Of a stretch of DNA of 64,000 nt, positions 17,493-27,647 are shown one piece after another. Each line of letters starts with the position of its first letter. Positions within the stretch are counted from its first letter, which is position 1. Origin of the DNA: Bacteroidota bacterium (GTDB taxonomy: Bacteria; Bacteroidota; Bacteroidia; Chitinophagales; Chitinophagaceae); contig JAEZGI010000018.1 in NCBI GenBank assembly GCA_023416995.1, positions 62,001 to 126,000 of the forward strand, written 5' to 3'. Made by a program: the position numbers and the translations under genes. Below the pieces are notes generated by a model that saw only the letters and a list, made by a program, of their open reading frames with translations, was not told the DNA's origin and did not search any database.

Positions 17493-19040
17493 ATGTCAAC
17501 CTTATCGCGCTGGATTTCTGGCACGGCCGCATCATGGGCCAAGATTTTTATTACAATTTTTACGCAGGTTGCACTGGTGCCCTTGTATCTGGCTTACTGG
17601 GATGTAGAGACCTTTGGAATTTGGGTTGCAATACAGGCTTTGGTAACTTTTGTGACAATATTCGATTATAGTCATCAAACCCTATTAGAATTTGAGTTCC
17701 TTCGTTTTGGCGATCAGAATAAACCACTGATCCGAAAATTTCTATGGTCGGGTGTTGCAGTGGGATTGGTGATAAGTTTGCTGCAACTGGGTTTCATCTA
17801 TCTCCTTATTGTAACGGGCGGTTTATCATTTCTCCTTGATGCGAAAGATCTTGACAACCCGGTATTATTGAGAGATGCGGGCATTGTCTTATTCCTGCAT
17901 GGTGTTAGCTGGATGATTAGTTTCAGTTGTTCCGGGTTACTTGGCAGGGCACTTTCACCTTTTGGATATTTCTCAAAAGTTTCATGGTGGGGTGTTGGCA
18001 GTTCCTTACTAATCGCCCTCTCCACTGCCGTAGCAGTGGTATTGGGAAGTGATCTGCTGGTAACAGGTATAGTTGCAAATGCGGTTACCATTTTATACAG
18101 TCTGATCTTTTATGGATATCTCTTTACAATACTCAGGAAGGAAAAGATAGTCTGGAAAGCCCCATCCTGGGGACTGGGTATTAAGAACTTCCTTATGTCA
18201 AATGCTTTATCCGGAAAGTTTCTTCTCGACCTTGTACGGCAGCAGGGAATCAGGTTGTTCCTTGCACCCATTGCGGGTCTTTCTGCAATGGCCGCCTTTT
18301 CAACAATGAGAACAGGGGCGTATTTTGCTATACAGGGGCTTAATACCATCACAAATCCCATGATGCCAGAGTTAATGAGGTTCCTGCATAATCGCGACCA
18401 GGCCCGCAGCTCAGCTTCGTTCGCTATGGTGTGGATAGTCGTAGTTGGTATCATTGCACCTGCGCTCATGATCATCCAACTGTTTATTGAACCATTGTTC
18501 GAAATATGGACCCGTGGCAAAATCGAAATCAGCCCATTACTATTCGGTTCGCTTTCCATCACCGTTTTGATATTTGCGTGGGCACAACCAGCTTTTACAG
18601 TGCTTCGTGGAAATAATATGTTGAAGCCACAGCTTTACATTTCAATTGTTACAGCTGCCATCACTATTGCAGGTATTTTCCTGATAGTGCCAAAAAATGG
18701 AATCATTGGCGCGGGTATTGCCTTACTAGTGGCGGAAATATTTGCAGCGGTTGTGGTTACTATTATTGCCGCAAAATGGATGGTACGCAATGGGCTCCAA
18801 TGGCCTCGAGGTTTATCCGGCCGATCACTATCATCGGTTGTAGTAAGCAGTATTGCCATTTTTCTTGTTACTTATTTCCCGGAATTCAAATGGGCAATTG
18901 TATTCATAGCGTGCATGTTGTTAGCATGGAACCTGCTTCGTTTCTGGAGTTTACTACCGGGCTTTGCGAAGGAACAGGCAAAACGTTTTGCAGCAAAACT
19001 GCCCGGGTGCAAACATTTACTGTCACCAAAAATGAATTAA
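17493..19040 (+). CDS. Wzx-type lipid-linked oligosaccharide flippase
   Basis: 515 residues, almost entirely hydrophobic with about 12-14 predicted membrane segments and the polysaccharide transport protein pattern at the N-terminus (VALVPLYLAYWDVETFGIW, about residues 26-44). It would move undecaprenyl-linked repeat units to the periplasmic face. It lies between the kinase and the polymerase, the standard Wzx/Wzy grouping. Specificity cannot be read from sequence. Confidence 0.85.
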   Translation: MSTLSRWISGTAASWAKIFITIFTQVALVPLYLAYWDVETFGIWVAIQALVTFVTIFDYSHQTLLEFEFLRFGDQNKPLIRKFLWSGVAVGLVISLLQLGFIYLLIVTGGLSFLLDAKDLDNPVLLRDAGIVLFLHGVSWMISFSCSGLLGRALSPFGYFSKVSWWGVGSSLLIALSTAVAVVLGSDLLVTGIVANAVTILYSLIFYGYLFTILRKEKIVWKAPSWGLGIKNFLMSNALSGKFLLDLVRQQGIRLFLAPIAGLSAMAAFSTMRTGAYFAIQGLNTITNPMMPELMRFLHNRDQARSSASFAMVWIVVVGIIAPALMIIQLFIEPLFEIWTRGKIEISPLLFGSLSITVLIFAWAQPAFTVLRGNNMLKPQLYISIVTAAITIAGIFLIVPKNGIIGAGIALLVAEIFAAVVVTIIAAKWMVRNGLQWPRGLSGRSLSSVVVSSIAIFLVTYFPEFKWAIVFIACMLLAWNLLRFWSLLPGFAKEQAKRFAAKLPGCKHLLSPKMN

Positions 19041-19060
19041 ACATCAAACAATAGGACATT

Positions 19061-20665
19061 TTGACCCTTATCAAATTTAAAAGATGGTTTTGGGTGGTAT
19101 TACTCATTGCCGCCTGCATTCAGAGCACATTCTATTATAGCAAGGAAAACCTCTTTGCAGTAGGATGCAGTCTCATTGGATGGTTTTTGACGGACCACTA
19201 TGTCCTGAGAAATTATGTATTATATAGATTCACATTTTCATCTATAATAATAATCGGTTTCTCGCTGACGCAATTTTGTATGCCACTCATCTTCACACTT
19301 GTTGAGGGCAAGCCAATCACCTTTAACTTAAACCTGTCAGACGAAGTATTTACGCATTCCCTGTTTGCATTACTCGTTATACTTACAGCGCATGGGCTTT
19401 ACAGGGTTTTACAAAGAGGCAATACTCCCCTGCGTGACCAGATGCAGACACTTTATGCAAAAGCCAACCTGTTTACGCCTCCTACTGATTCACAACTCTG
19501 GATCATTGGCTTCATCGGTTTCCTTGGGATGATTGGAACCTATGTTACATCCACCAAATTTGGTGTCACCGATGCAGAAAGAGGTTTCGCACCAAAGGTT
19601 TTCCAGGCTTTGATCCCTTTTTCCTATGCCCCTTATTTTATTTATCTGAAAGAGCTGTTTGGGAAGAAAACAGTGATTACCAAAAAGTCATTGCTGTTAC
19701 TCGCAGGGTTTACTGTTTTGATTTTTATAGTTGGTGTCGGTGGAAATCAAAGGGCATTGTTTGTGAGGGGACTGGTGTCGATGGGACTGGCTTATGGATT
19801 GGGGCTGCTGCTCAGCAAATTCAGCGTACGCATATTCAGCCCGAGAAATCTCATACTGGCCTGTTTAGGACTTTGGGTGTTAACCGGTCCCGTTGCTGAT
19901 CTTGGAACAGCAATGGTCGTGGTGCGTTCAGAAAGAACAGACTTAACCAGGAAAGAGCTTATCAATAAAACACTGACAGCATACAAAGACAAAAAGCTGT
20001 TAAGCGATTATAAAAAAGATGCTGTTGCTAGTGCGTTGTATGATGAGTATTATTTTGATGATATCTTTCTTGCACGTTTTTGTAACCTTAAGTTCAATGA
20101 TGAGGGGCTTAAACAATATCATATGGTGGGAAGCCGTGATCCCGAAATGCATAAGATTTCAATGGATAAGATCTGGGCAACGCTTCCACAACCAATGCTC
20201 ACGGCATTAAAAATAAAAATCGATAAGGAATATCTTATCAGCGCATCTTTTGGAGACTTCCTGTATGATCGCGCCGGTGGCCCGAACGCACTTGGCGGTT
20301 TCAGAACAGGACAGTTTGCAAGTACAGGTATGGCAGCTTTTGGCTGGTCATATCTCCTGTTTCTTGGAATAGGAATGCTACCGATTTTTTTCTTACTTGA
20401 TCTGTTTGTTGTATTTCAACTAAAGCCGAAAAACGGCCTGAACTTTGATAACTCACTTAGCTTCGTGGGGCTCATTTCGATAACATCATTTTTCATGTTT
20501 TTATCGTTAAGCAGCACTTCTGAAAGCGTCGTTAACATACCCATATTCATCCTACGGGGCTTGCCACAATTGATCTTATTGTATTGTATCCTGTTTTACA
20601 TCACAAAGAAGTTATCAGGAATCTTCAATACCCGGCAATTGAACAGCAGAGTTTCAAGACGCTAA
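19061..20665 (+). CDS. Wzy-like polysaccharide repeat-unit polymerase
   Basis: 534 residues with about 10-12 membrane segments and a long central periplasmic loop (roughly residues 290-400), the topology of O-antigen/capsule polymerases. No conserved catalytic motif defines this family, so the call rests on topology and on its place between a flippase and glycosyltransferases. The start is a TTG 20 bp after the flippase stop, preceded by TAGGA; no in-frame ATG lies near. GGNQRALFVRG in a membrane-proximal loop has Arg residues of the kind thought important in Wzy proteins. Confidence 0.7.
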   Translation: MTLIKFKRWFWVVLLIAACIQSTFYYSKENLFAVGCSLIGWFLTDHYVLRNYVLYRFTFSSIIIIGFSLTQFCMPLIFTLVEGKPITFNLNLSDEVFTHSLFALLVILTAHGLYRVLQRGNTPLRDQMQTLYAKANLFTPPTDSQLWIIGFIGFLGMIGTYVTSTKFGVTDAERGFAPKVFQALIPFSYAPYFIYLKELFGKKTVITKKSLLLLAGFTVLIFIVGVGGNQRALFVRGLVSMGLAYGLGLLLSKFSVRIFSPRNLILACLGLWVLTGPVADLGTAMVVVRSERTDLTRKELINKTLTAYKDKKLLSDYKKDAVASALYDEYYFDDIFLARFCNLKFNDEGLKQYHMVGSRDPEMHKISMDKIWATLPQPMLTALKIKIDKEYLISASFGDFLYDRAGGPNALGGFRTGQFASTGMAAFGWSYLLFLGIGMLPIFFLLDLFVVFQLKPKNGLNFDNSLSFVGLISITSFFMFLSLSSTSESVVNIPIFILRGLPQLILLYCILFYITKKLSGIFNTRQLNSRVSRR

Positions 20666-20732
20666 CGATTACAGCCTCCAAATTTTTGCACGGCGGTAAG
20701 ATTTGCCGACGGTTCTGATAATAATTTCCCTG

Positions 20733-21914
20733 ATGAACATAGTAATTTTTAGTCACCCGGTTTTTTTGAACTCCCAGAGCATGCCAAGGTATGCTAACTG
20801 GTTGGCAAAAGGTATGAAGGCCAGGGGACATAGTGTTAAGGTATTAACTGCTCAGCCCTTGTTTTATAAGTTACGGGCCCCGGGTAGTATTCGCAAATGG
20901 CTGGGTTATATTGACCAGTTTTTGGTGTTTCCTGCAAGTGCGAAAAAACAAATCCGAAATGCTGATCGCGAAACAATATTTGTGTATTCAGATCATGCCC
21001 TGGGACCATGGGTGCCGTTGACACAGGGAAGACCACATGTAATACATTGTCATGATTTTCTTGCACAACAAAGTGCATTGAAACTTATCGATTATAACCC
21101 AACAAGCTGGACCGGTACAAAATACCAGGGAATGATCAGGCGTGGATTTCAGAGTGGGAAAAACTTTATATCCATCAGTAAAAAAACCCAAAGCGATCTG
21201 CATGCATTGTTAACTGAAAAACCCGGCGTTTCTCAAATAGTCTACAATGGTTTGTTGAAAGATTTTAAACCTGGAAACGTTGAACAGAACCGGACAGAAC
21301 TTTCTGGTGCAACGGGGTTGAATTTATCAGCCGGATACATACTTCATGTTGGAGGTAACCAGTGGTACAAAAACCGTAAAGGTGTTATTGAAATCTACGA
21401 TGCATGGCGGGCATCGTCCGGCACATCTCTTCCATTGTTAATGGTTGGCGCCAAACCCACCACCGCCCTGCTTGAAAGTTATCAGCAGGCCACACATAAA
21501 AATGATATTCATTTTCTTACCGGAAAAGATGACGATTTTATTATGAAGGCCTACCAGGGAGCAACTGCGTTTCTTTTCCCGTCGATCGCAGAAGGATTTG
21601 GCTGGCCAATTGCAGAAGCAATGGCGTCCGGCAGCCCGGTGATTACTACAGCAGAGGCTCCTATGAACGAGGTGGGAGGCAATGCGGCTTTTTATATTCC
21701 AAAATATCCCGAACATCCCGGCGAATTACAGGCATGGTTAGCCGAAGCTGCTACAATGCTTTCGAGGGTTGTCAATCTCGCCAGCGAGGAACGGCAGGAA
21801 GTTATAGATAACGGTCTTCGCCATGTCAAACGTTTCGATTCGGATAATGCATTGGACCAGATTGAAAAAATCTATCAAAACATACTAAGAGATGAAAATC
21901 CTTCGCGTAATTAA
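20733..21914 (+). CDS. Family 4 glycosyltransferase
   Basis: 393-residue GT-B enzyme. The N-terminal domain contains the early acceptor-side loop (SQSMPRYANWLAKGM), and the C-terminal domain has the nucleotide-sugar signature EGFGWPIAEAMASGSPVI (about residues 290-307), where the Glu pair fits the EX7E motif of retaining GT4 enzymes. The ATG at 20733 is preferred to a TTG at 20703. The 3' end overlaps the next gene by 23 bp. Confidence 0.88.
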   Translation: MNIVIFSHPVFLNSQSMPRYANWLAKGMKARGHSVKVLTAQPLFYKLRAPGSIRKWLGYIDQFLVFPASAKKQIRNADRETIFVYSDHALGPWVPLTQGRPHVIHCHDFLAQQSALKLIDYNPTSWTGTKYQGMIRRGFQSGKNFISISKKTQSDLHALLTEKPGVSQIVYNGLLKDFKPGNVEQNRTELSGATGLNLSAGYILHVGGNQWYKNRKGVIEIYDAWRASSGTSLPLLMVGAKPTTALLESYQQATHKNDIHFLTGKDDDFIMKAYQGATAFLFPSIAEGFGWPIAEAMASGSPVITTAEAPMNEVGGNAAFYIPKYPEHPGELQAWLAEAATMLSRVVNLASEERQEVIDNGLRHVKRFDSDNALDQIEKIYQNILRDENPSRN

Positions 21915-23079
21915 TAGTATGGATCCCGCGATCGGTGGCCCATGCCAGGGGATACGCAACATCATTCCCCAACTAACCGCGATGGGTATAACCAATGAGG
22001 TAGTTTCACTTGATGACCCCGGCCAGGCATTTATAAACAACGATCCGTTTGTAATACATGCCATTGGAAAAGGTAAAGGTCCGTGGTCACATAATAACAA
22101 ACTGGAGACCTGGCTCAGCGATAATATTTGCAATTACGACATCGTGATCGTACACGGTCTTTGGCAATACTACGGTTACGCCGTTCAAAAAGCGTTCAAA
22201 CAAATAAAAAGAAAAGATACGCGTGTTCCTGCGCTGTTGGTGATGCCACATGGTATGCTTGATCCTTACTTCCAAAAAGCAAAGGGCCGCAAACTAAAAG
22301 CTATCCGCAATTGGTTTTACTGGAAGTGGATAGAGGGCCGCCTGATCAACAGATCGGATGCTTTACTCTTTACCTGCGAAGAAGAACTGCGACTGGCACG
22401 TACAGCTTTCACACCATACCAGCCTTCAAAAGAACTTAACGTGGGATATGGCATACAGGCGCCACCACCGGATAGTGCTGACGCACGCGAGGTATTTATG
22501 CAGAAATGTTTTGGCAGAAACGATGTGGAGTATCTTCTTTTCATAAGCAGGATACATGAAAAAAAAGGTGTTGACATCCTGATCAATGCTTATTTAAAAC
22601 TGTCCGCCACTAATAAAAATCTTCCGAAACTGGTGATAGCCGGACCTGGGCTCGACACAAACTATGGAAAGGCTATGAAACAGCTCGCAGCCCAGTCTGG
22701 TGATATCTACTTCCCCGGAATGTTAACAGGTCATTTTAAGTGGGGTGCCTTTTATGGAGCAGAAGCATTTGTACTGATCAGTCACCAGGAAAATTTCGGG
22801 ATCGCCGTGGCAGAAGCAATGGCTTGTTCTAAACCAGTATTGATCAGCGATAAAGTAAATATATGGCGGGAAATAAGCGATGGCGGTGGTGGTCTCGTTG
22901 AAACAGATGATTACCAGGGAGCCCTGGCACTGCTTACGCAATGGAGTGAAATGGATCAATCGCAAAAAGAGAACATGGGTAGGAGGGCAAAAAATATTTA
23001 CCGGCAGTTTTTTGGAATTGAGGGCGCGGCAGAAACAATGAAAAAAACGCTGTTGAACATACAGCAATCGACTAATTGA
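21892..23079 (+). CDS. Family 4 glycosyltransferase
   Basis: 395 residues. The N-terminus (MKILRVINSMDPAIGGP) and the C-terminal HQENFGIAVAEAMACSKPV (around 300-318, EX7E-type) identify a retaining GT4. FISRIHEKKGVDIL near residue 220 is the common hinge-region motif at the start of the second Rossmann domain. Its start lies inside the end of the preceding GT gene, so translation is coupled. Together the two GTs probably add successive sugars of the repeat unit. Confidence 0.88.
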   Translation: MKILRVINSMDPAIGGPCQGIRNIIPQLTAMGITNEVVSLDDPGQAFINNDPFVIHAIGKGKGPWSHNNKLETWLSDNICNYDIVIVHGLWQYYGYAVQKAFKQIKRKDTRVPALLVMPHGMLDPYFQKAKGRKLKAIRNWFYWKWIEGRLINRSDALLFTCEEELRLARTAFTPYQPSKELNVGYGIQAPPPDSADAREVFMQKCFGRNDVEYLLFISRIHEKKGVDILINAYLKLSATNKNLPKLVIAGPGLDTNYGKAMKQLAAQSGDIYFPGMLTGHFKWGAFYGAEAFVLISHQENFGIAVAEAMACSKPVLISDKVNIWREISDGGGGLVETDDYQGALALLTQWSEMDQSQKENMGRRAKNIYRQFFGIEGAAETMKKTLLNIQQSTN

Positions 23080-23089
23080 TAATTTAAAC

Positions 23090-23650
23090 ATGAGATACCA
23101 GAACCTGCAAAAGTTTACCGTTCCTTCAACGTTTCGTGGCCGCTCAAAAGTAACTGTACAGTTATGGTGGATCATTCAGAGCACCTTGTTCAGATGGTCG
23201 CCACAGGTACTATATGGCTGGCGGCGCTCATTACTAAGAATGTTTGGAGCAAAGATTGGTACAAACGTACTGATTCGGTCTTCTGTAACAGTTACCTATC
23301 CATGGAACATCGAAATCGGCGATTATAGCTGGATTGGGGAAGACTGTGTGTTATATAGCCTTGGGAAAATCAGGATCGGTTCACATGTGGCACTTGCTCA
23401 TAAGGTATATCTCAATACAGGTGGTCACGATTATCAGAAAGAGACCTTCGACATCTTTGCACGCCCTGTTATCATCGAAGACGAATGCTGGCTTACCAAC
23501 GATGTTTACATCGCACCAGGTGTTGTTGTTGGCAGAGGCACCATTATCGGAGCAAGGAGTACCGTATTGCATGATATGCCTGCGGGAAAAGTTTGCGTGG
23601 GTATGCCTGCAAAACCTATTAAAGACCGAATTCAAAACATTCAACTATAG
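23090..23650 (+). CDS. WcaF-like sugar O-acetyltransferase (LbH fold)
   Basis: 186 residues with left-handed beta-helix hexapeptide repeats (from about residue 55: IGTNVLIRSSVTV, IEIGDYSWIG, then DVYIAPGVVVGRGTIIGARS). The N-terminal TVPSTFRGRSKVTVQLWW segment and GGHDYQ (His near 110 being catalytic in this family) match colanic-acid-type WcaF acetyltransferases. It would acetylate a sugar of the lipid-linked repeat in the cytoplasm, using acetyl-CoA. Fits between glycosyltransferases of the same locus. Confidence 0.87.
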   Translation: MRYQNLQKFTVPSTFRGRSKVTVQLWWIIQSTLFRWSPQVLYGWRRSLLRMFGAKIGTNVLIRSSVTVTYPWNIEIGDYSWIGEDCVLYSLGKIRIGSHVALAHKVYLNTGGHDYQKETFDIFARPVIIEDECWLTNDVYIAPGVVVGRGTIIGARSTVLHDMPAGKVCVGMPAKPIKDRIQNIQL

Positions 23651-23653
23651 TTC

Positions 23654-24652
23654 ATGGGAAAGATATTAATTACCGGCGGTTCAGGTTTTATTGGAACACA
23701 TCTTGTTTCCGCGCTTCTTCAGCGGGGAGATAATGTCATAAATCTTGACACCATCGAACCTAAGCTTAAAGAACACCGCCAGTATTGGAAAAACGTTGAC
23801 ATCTGCAACGCTCCGGCACTGACGGATGCAATAGAGAGTTTTCAACCCGATACTGTGATCCATCTTGCAGCGCGCACAGACCTAAGAGGAAAAAGCCTTG
23901 CCGAATATAAAAGCAACACGCTTGGCGTCGAAAATCTCTTGAATGCATTGGAGAAGTGCTCGCCTTCCATACGCGTGATCTTTACTTCTTCTATGTACGT
24001 ATGCCGGCCGGGAAAAAAACCGCTTACCGATGATGATTATGATCCTCATACCATCTATGGTGAAAGCAAAGTGCAGACTGAAAAGATCATACGTCAACGG
24101 CAACCCGCATATACTTACTGCATTATTCGTCCCACATCTATCTGGGGACCGCATTTTGGTGAACCATACAAATTGTTTTTCAGTATGGTGTTAGGTAAAA
24201 AATATTTCCATCTCGGTAAAAAGGCATGCAGAAAAACCTATGGCTATGTTGAGAATACAATCGCCCAGGTGTTTCAATTACTTGAAGCAAATGACGAACT
24301 GATAAATGGTAAAGTGTTTTACCTGGGTGATTATGAGCCATACGATATCACAGAATGGGCAAATGAGATCGGCACAATTGCCGGGATCAAAATCCCAACG
24401 ATACCATTTGCAGTTTTCAGGATCGCCGCATATTTCGGTGACGCACTGAAGACGATTGGAATAACATTTCCGATGACAAGTTTTCGATTATCAAACATGA
24501 CCACTGATAACATCTATGATCTTACACCTATCAGATCGATTGCGCCGCAACTGCCGGTAAACAGATCTGAGGGAACCCGCCGCACCGTGCGGTGGATGAA
24601 AACCGGTGAAACTGAGCCACGGCCCGTTAAAGTAGCCGCAGCCGTTCACTGA
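23654..24652 (+). CDS. NAD-dependent epimerase/dehydratase
   Basis: 332-residue extended SDR. The cofactor motif GGSGFIG is at 8-14, the catalytic triad is Thr111/Ser112 region with Tyr135 and Lys139 (YGESK), and LAARTDLRG at 71-79 is the usual second glycine-rich region. It probably epimerises, reduces or dehydrates a nucleotide sugar used by the neighbouring GTs. The exact reaction cannot be assigned by eye. It starts 3 bp after the acetyltransferase stop. Confidence 0.85.
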   Translation: MGKILITGGSGFIGTHLVSALLQRGDNVINLDTIEPKLKEHRQYWKNVDICNAPALTDAIESFQPDTVIHLAARTDLRGKSLAEYKSNTLGVENLLNALEKCSPSIRVIFTSSMYVCRPGKKPLTDDDYDPHTIYGESKVQTEKIIRQRQPAYTYCIIRPTSIWGPHFGEPYKLFFSMVLGKKYFHLGKKACRKTYGYVENTIAQVFQLLEANDELINGKVFYLGDYEPYDITEWANEIGTIAGIKIPTIPFAVFRIAAYFGDALKTIGITFPMTSFRLSNMTTDNIYDLTPIRSIAPQLPVNRSEGTRRTVRWMKTGETEPRPVKVAAAVH

Positions 24653-24714
24653 TAATGATTGCCCATGTGATCCGGACAAAATCCCAGTCAATCATCCTTC
24701 TCAAATTTTTTGTT

Positions 24715-26019
24715 ATGAACAAACCACGCATCCTTCTTCTTGGCGGTAACTATTCTCCCGAACCAACCGGCATCGGGAAGTATAATGGTGAGATGATGGA
24801 ATGGCTCTCACAGCAGGGACATGAATGTGCTGTGATTACCAGCTATCCCTACTACCCTCATTGGAAGGCTCAGCCTCCATATACCAAAACATCGAAGATG
24901 TATACGAGGGAACATTTTACATATGGCGACAACTCACTTAAAATCTACCGTTGCCCGCATTACATTCCCAAAAATCCATCCGGTACCAAAAGAATGGTAT
25001 CTGACCTGTCTTTCTTTATAAGTGCCTTTTTTCCACTTTTTGCGCTCCTGTTCAGAAAAAAATATGATGTTGTTATAACAGTGGTGCCTTTTTTTAAAAT
25101 GGGACTGCTCGGCCTTTTATACAAACGAATGAAAGGTGCAAAGTTCATCTACCATATTCAGGATCTTCAGATCGATGCTGCAAAGGAGCTGCAGATGATT
25201 AATTCGAAGTTCTTATTCAAGATGATGTTTGGCATCGAGAAATACATACTGACCAAGGCCGATCACATCACCAGTATATCTGATGGCATGATAAGAAAAA
25301 TCGTAGCAAAATGCGACAGACCTGTGACGATGTTTCCAAACTGGGCCGATACGGAAACTTTCTTCCCCATCCCGAATCGTCATCTTCTAAAAACAAAATA
25401 TAACTTCAACCCCACCGACAAGATTGTTCTTTACTCGGGTGCTATTGGTAACAAGCAAGGGCTGGAAAACATCCTGAACACTGCAAAAGAAATCAATCAA
25501 CCCGACGTACGATTTGTTATCTGCGGATCGGGACCATATAAGGATGTTTTGAATGCAAAGGCAAATGAGTTGGGACTAACCAACATCACATTCCTGCCAT
25601 TACAACCTAAAGAGAGTTTGAATGAATTCCTTAATATGGCAGATGTACACCTGGTTCTTCAGCGTGCAAATGCTAATGATCTTGTTATGCCGTCCAAGCT
25701 CACCAACATATTAGCTGTCGGGGGACTTGCATTGATTACAGCATCCGAAGAATCAAGTCTGAGTTCTATTGTTATCCGTCATAAAATGGGAATTGTAACA
25801 CCGCCGGAAAACATTGCTGCACTTACAAGCGGCATAAAAGCTGCGCTAGACAACCCACACAACGATCTGCGTTCAAACGCCCGGAAGTTTGCATTGATGT
25901 TTCTGAAAAAAGACAACGTGATAAACAGATTTCTTGAAGAAACAAACATCATCAAAACCCGGCGGCCATCATTTGTAATAAACGTTAAAAACGAGGTGGG
26001 TGCTGATGCTACCACCTGA
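24715..26019 (+). CDS. WcaI-like glycosyltransferase (family 4)
   Basis: 434 residues from the ATG at 24715, chosen because family members begin just before GGNYSPEPTGIGKY; an upstream ATG at 24655 would add 20 atypical residues. The opening, then SYPYYPHW, is characteristic of the WcaI group of colanic acid biosynthesis. The second domain has LYSGAIGNKQGLENIL and a GT4-type C-terminus (VMPSKLTNILAVGG). WcaI in E. coli is thought to transfer fucose; the sugar here is unknown. Overlaps the wcaJ-like start by 14 bp. Confidence 0.88.
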   Translation: MNKPRILLLGGNYSPEPTGIGKYNGEMMEWLSQQGHECAVITSYPYYPHWKAQPPYTKTSKMYTREHFTYGDNSLKIYRCPHYIPKNPSGTKRMVSDLSFFISAFFPLFALLFRKKYDVVITVVPFFKMGLLGLLYKRMKGAKFIYHIQDLQIDAAKELQMINSKFLFKMMFGIEKYILTKADHITSISDGMIRKIVAKCDRPVTMFPNWADTETFFPIPNRHLLKTKYNFNPTDKIVLYSGAIGNKQGLENILNTAKEINQPDVRFVICGSGPYKDVLNAKANELGLTNITFLPLQPKESLNEFLNMADVHLVLQRANANDLVMPSKLTNILAVGGLALITASEESSLSSIVIRHKMGIVTPPENIAALTSGIKAALDNPHNDLRSNARKFALMFLKKDNVINRFLEETNIIKTRRPSFVINVKNEVGADATT

Positions 26020-27457
26020 AACTGACGTACTGATGCAAAATGACAATTTCGTATTAATGAACCAGTCCATGAATCAAAATCTTATCCGAATGACAAGAAT
26101 AATCTTCGTCATTCTTGATATCGTTGTTTTAAATATTGCTTTCGTCGCAACGGAACTGTATATGTCTATGACATCAATAGAACTTTCGCGGGAAGCAGTT
26201 TTATATTTTTGGCTATATGCCAATGTTACCTGGTTTTTAAGCACCTGGATCGTCGGATTATCAGGCGGTAACTTCTTCAGCCAGTTGGAGCCAATAACAA
26301 GGCAGACCCTTCGCACTTATTTTCTGTTTGTAGCTATTACTTCAGTTTACCTGTACTTCAGGGCAAGTGAATTCCCGAGGCAGTTTACTGCGGCCTTTCT
26401 ACTCTTGCTGTTTGGAATGTTGTGTCTGAACAGGCTCCTGCATTTGTTCACAAGAAGTTATTACCGGAAAACTTCCACTTTAACAAAACGGGTACTGATT
26501 ATCGGTTACAACGAAATAAGCAAAAAGCTGGTTTCGCACTTTGAAGCAAGTGATAACCAGGTACAGGTAGTAGGTTATTGTGAAGAGCCAAAAAATGTGC
26601 ATGAATTGTCAAACTACCCGATAGTAGACACACCGGCAAATGCGGTACTCGCATCACAAAAACATGAGATTACTGATATCTATTCAACCATTGTTCCTAC
26701 GCAGGATAAAATGATATATGATCTGATGCAAAAAGCAGAACAGAAATGTATCAGGTTCAGATTAGTACCTGATTTCAGCTTATTTGCAGAACAGCCCATG
26801 CACCTGAACTCAGTTTCCGGAATGCCTATTTTATCGCCGCGGACCGAACCACTTGATGATGTTGGGAACCGTCTGATCAAACGGGCGCTTGACCTGGTTG
26901 TATCGGTTCTTGTCATCATCTTTATATTAAGCTGGTTGATGCCGATTATCAGTTTGATCATTTGGCTCGAGTCGCGCGGTCCGGTATTCTTTGTGCAAAA
27001 AAGATCTGGTTTGAACAACAAACCTTTTAACTGTATCAAATTTCGCAGCATGCGGGTAAATGGTGAGGCAAATCTGCGCCAGGCAAGACGTGACGATGAC
27101 CGTCTGACGCGTGTTGGCCGTGTGATCCGGAAAACCAGTCTTGATGAGTTGCCACAGTTCTTTAATGTGCTACGTGGCGATATGAGTGTTGTTGGTCCAC
27201 GACCACACATGATCAAACACACAGAAGATTACTCAGCTATCATCAGCAAGTTTATGCTCAGACAATTTGTTAAACCTGGTATAACAGGCTGGGCACAGGT
27301 TAATGGATACAGAGGAGAAACTAAAACCGCAGAGAGTATGCAAAAACGTGTTGATCACGATTTATGGTACATGGAAAACTGGAGTTTATTGTTAGATATT
27401 AAGATTATTTTTCTTACAGCGTATAATATCGTTAGAGGCGAGAAAAATGCAGTATAA
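26006..27457 (+). CDS. WcaJ-type undecaprenyl-phosphate sugar phosphotransferase
   Basis: 483 residues. The N-terminal half has four or five membrane segments and a CoA-binding-like Rossmann region (about 165-290); the C-terminal half is the catalytic bacterial sugar transferase domain, with KRALDLVVS, PVFFVQKRSGLNN, FRSM, DELPQFFNVLRGDMSVVGPR and KPGITGWAQVNGYRG. This enzyme starts repeat-unit assembly by transferring a sugar-1-phosphate (usually glucose) from UDP-sugar to undecaprenyl phosphate. The start is chosen at 26006, where GAGGTGGG provides an 8-nt-spaced ribosome site. It is the last gene of the compact capsule operon. Confidence 0.93.
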   Translation: MLPPETDVLMQNDNFVLMNQSMNQNLIRMTRIIFVILDIVVLNIAFVATELYMSMTSIELSREAVLYFWLYANVTWFLSTWIVGLSGGNFFSQLEPITRQTLRTYFLFVAITSVYLYFRASEFPRQFTAAFLLLLFGMLCLNRLLHLFTRSYYRKTSTLTKRVLIIGYNEISKKLVSHFEASDNQVQVVGYCEEPKNVHELSNYPIVDTPANAVLASQKHEITDIYSTIVPTQDKMIYDLMQKAEQKCIRFRLVPDFSLFAEQPMHLNSVSGMPILSPRTEPLDDVGNRLIKRALDLVVSVLVIIFILSWLMPIISLIIWLESRGPVFFVQKRSGLNNKPFNCIKFRSMRVNGEANLRQARRDDDRLTRVGRVIRKTSLDELPQFFNVLRGDMSVVGPRPHMIKHTEDYSAIISKFMLRQFVKPGITGWAQVNGYRGETKTAESMQKRVDHDLWYMENWSLLLDIKIIFLTAYNIVRGEKNAV

Positions 27458-27647
27458 AAAAAGATCAGTTTACCAGTAGAGTCACTAAGCATTAGGTATT
27501 AAAAACATACTACCCGATTGACCTCAATCAAGTTATTCCCTATTTAAAGCAACACAATCAAATTTCAACACATGTAGTTCGTTTATGGCACAGATGTTGG
27601 TCATGATTGAAAAATGGCTAACAGCTAGTTTTTAATCCAATTCCTAC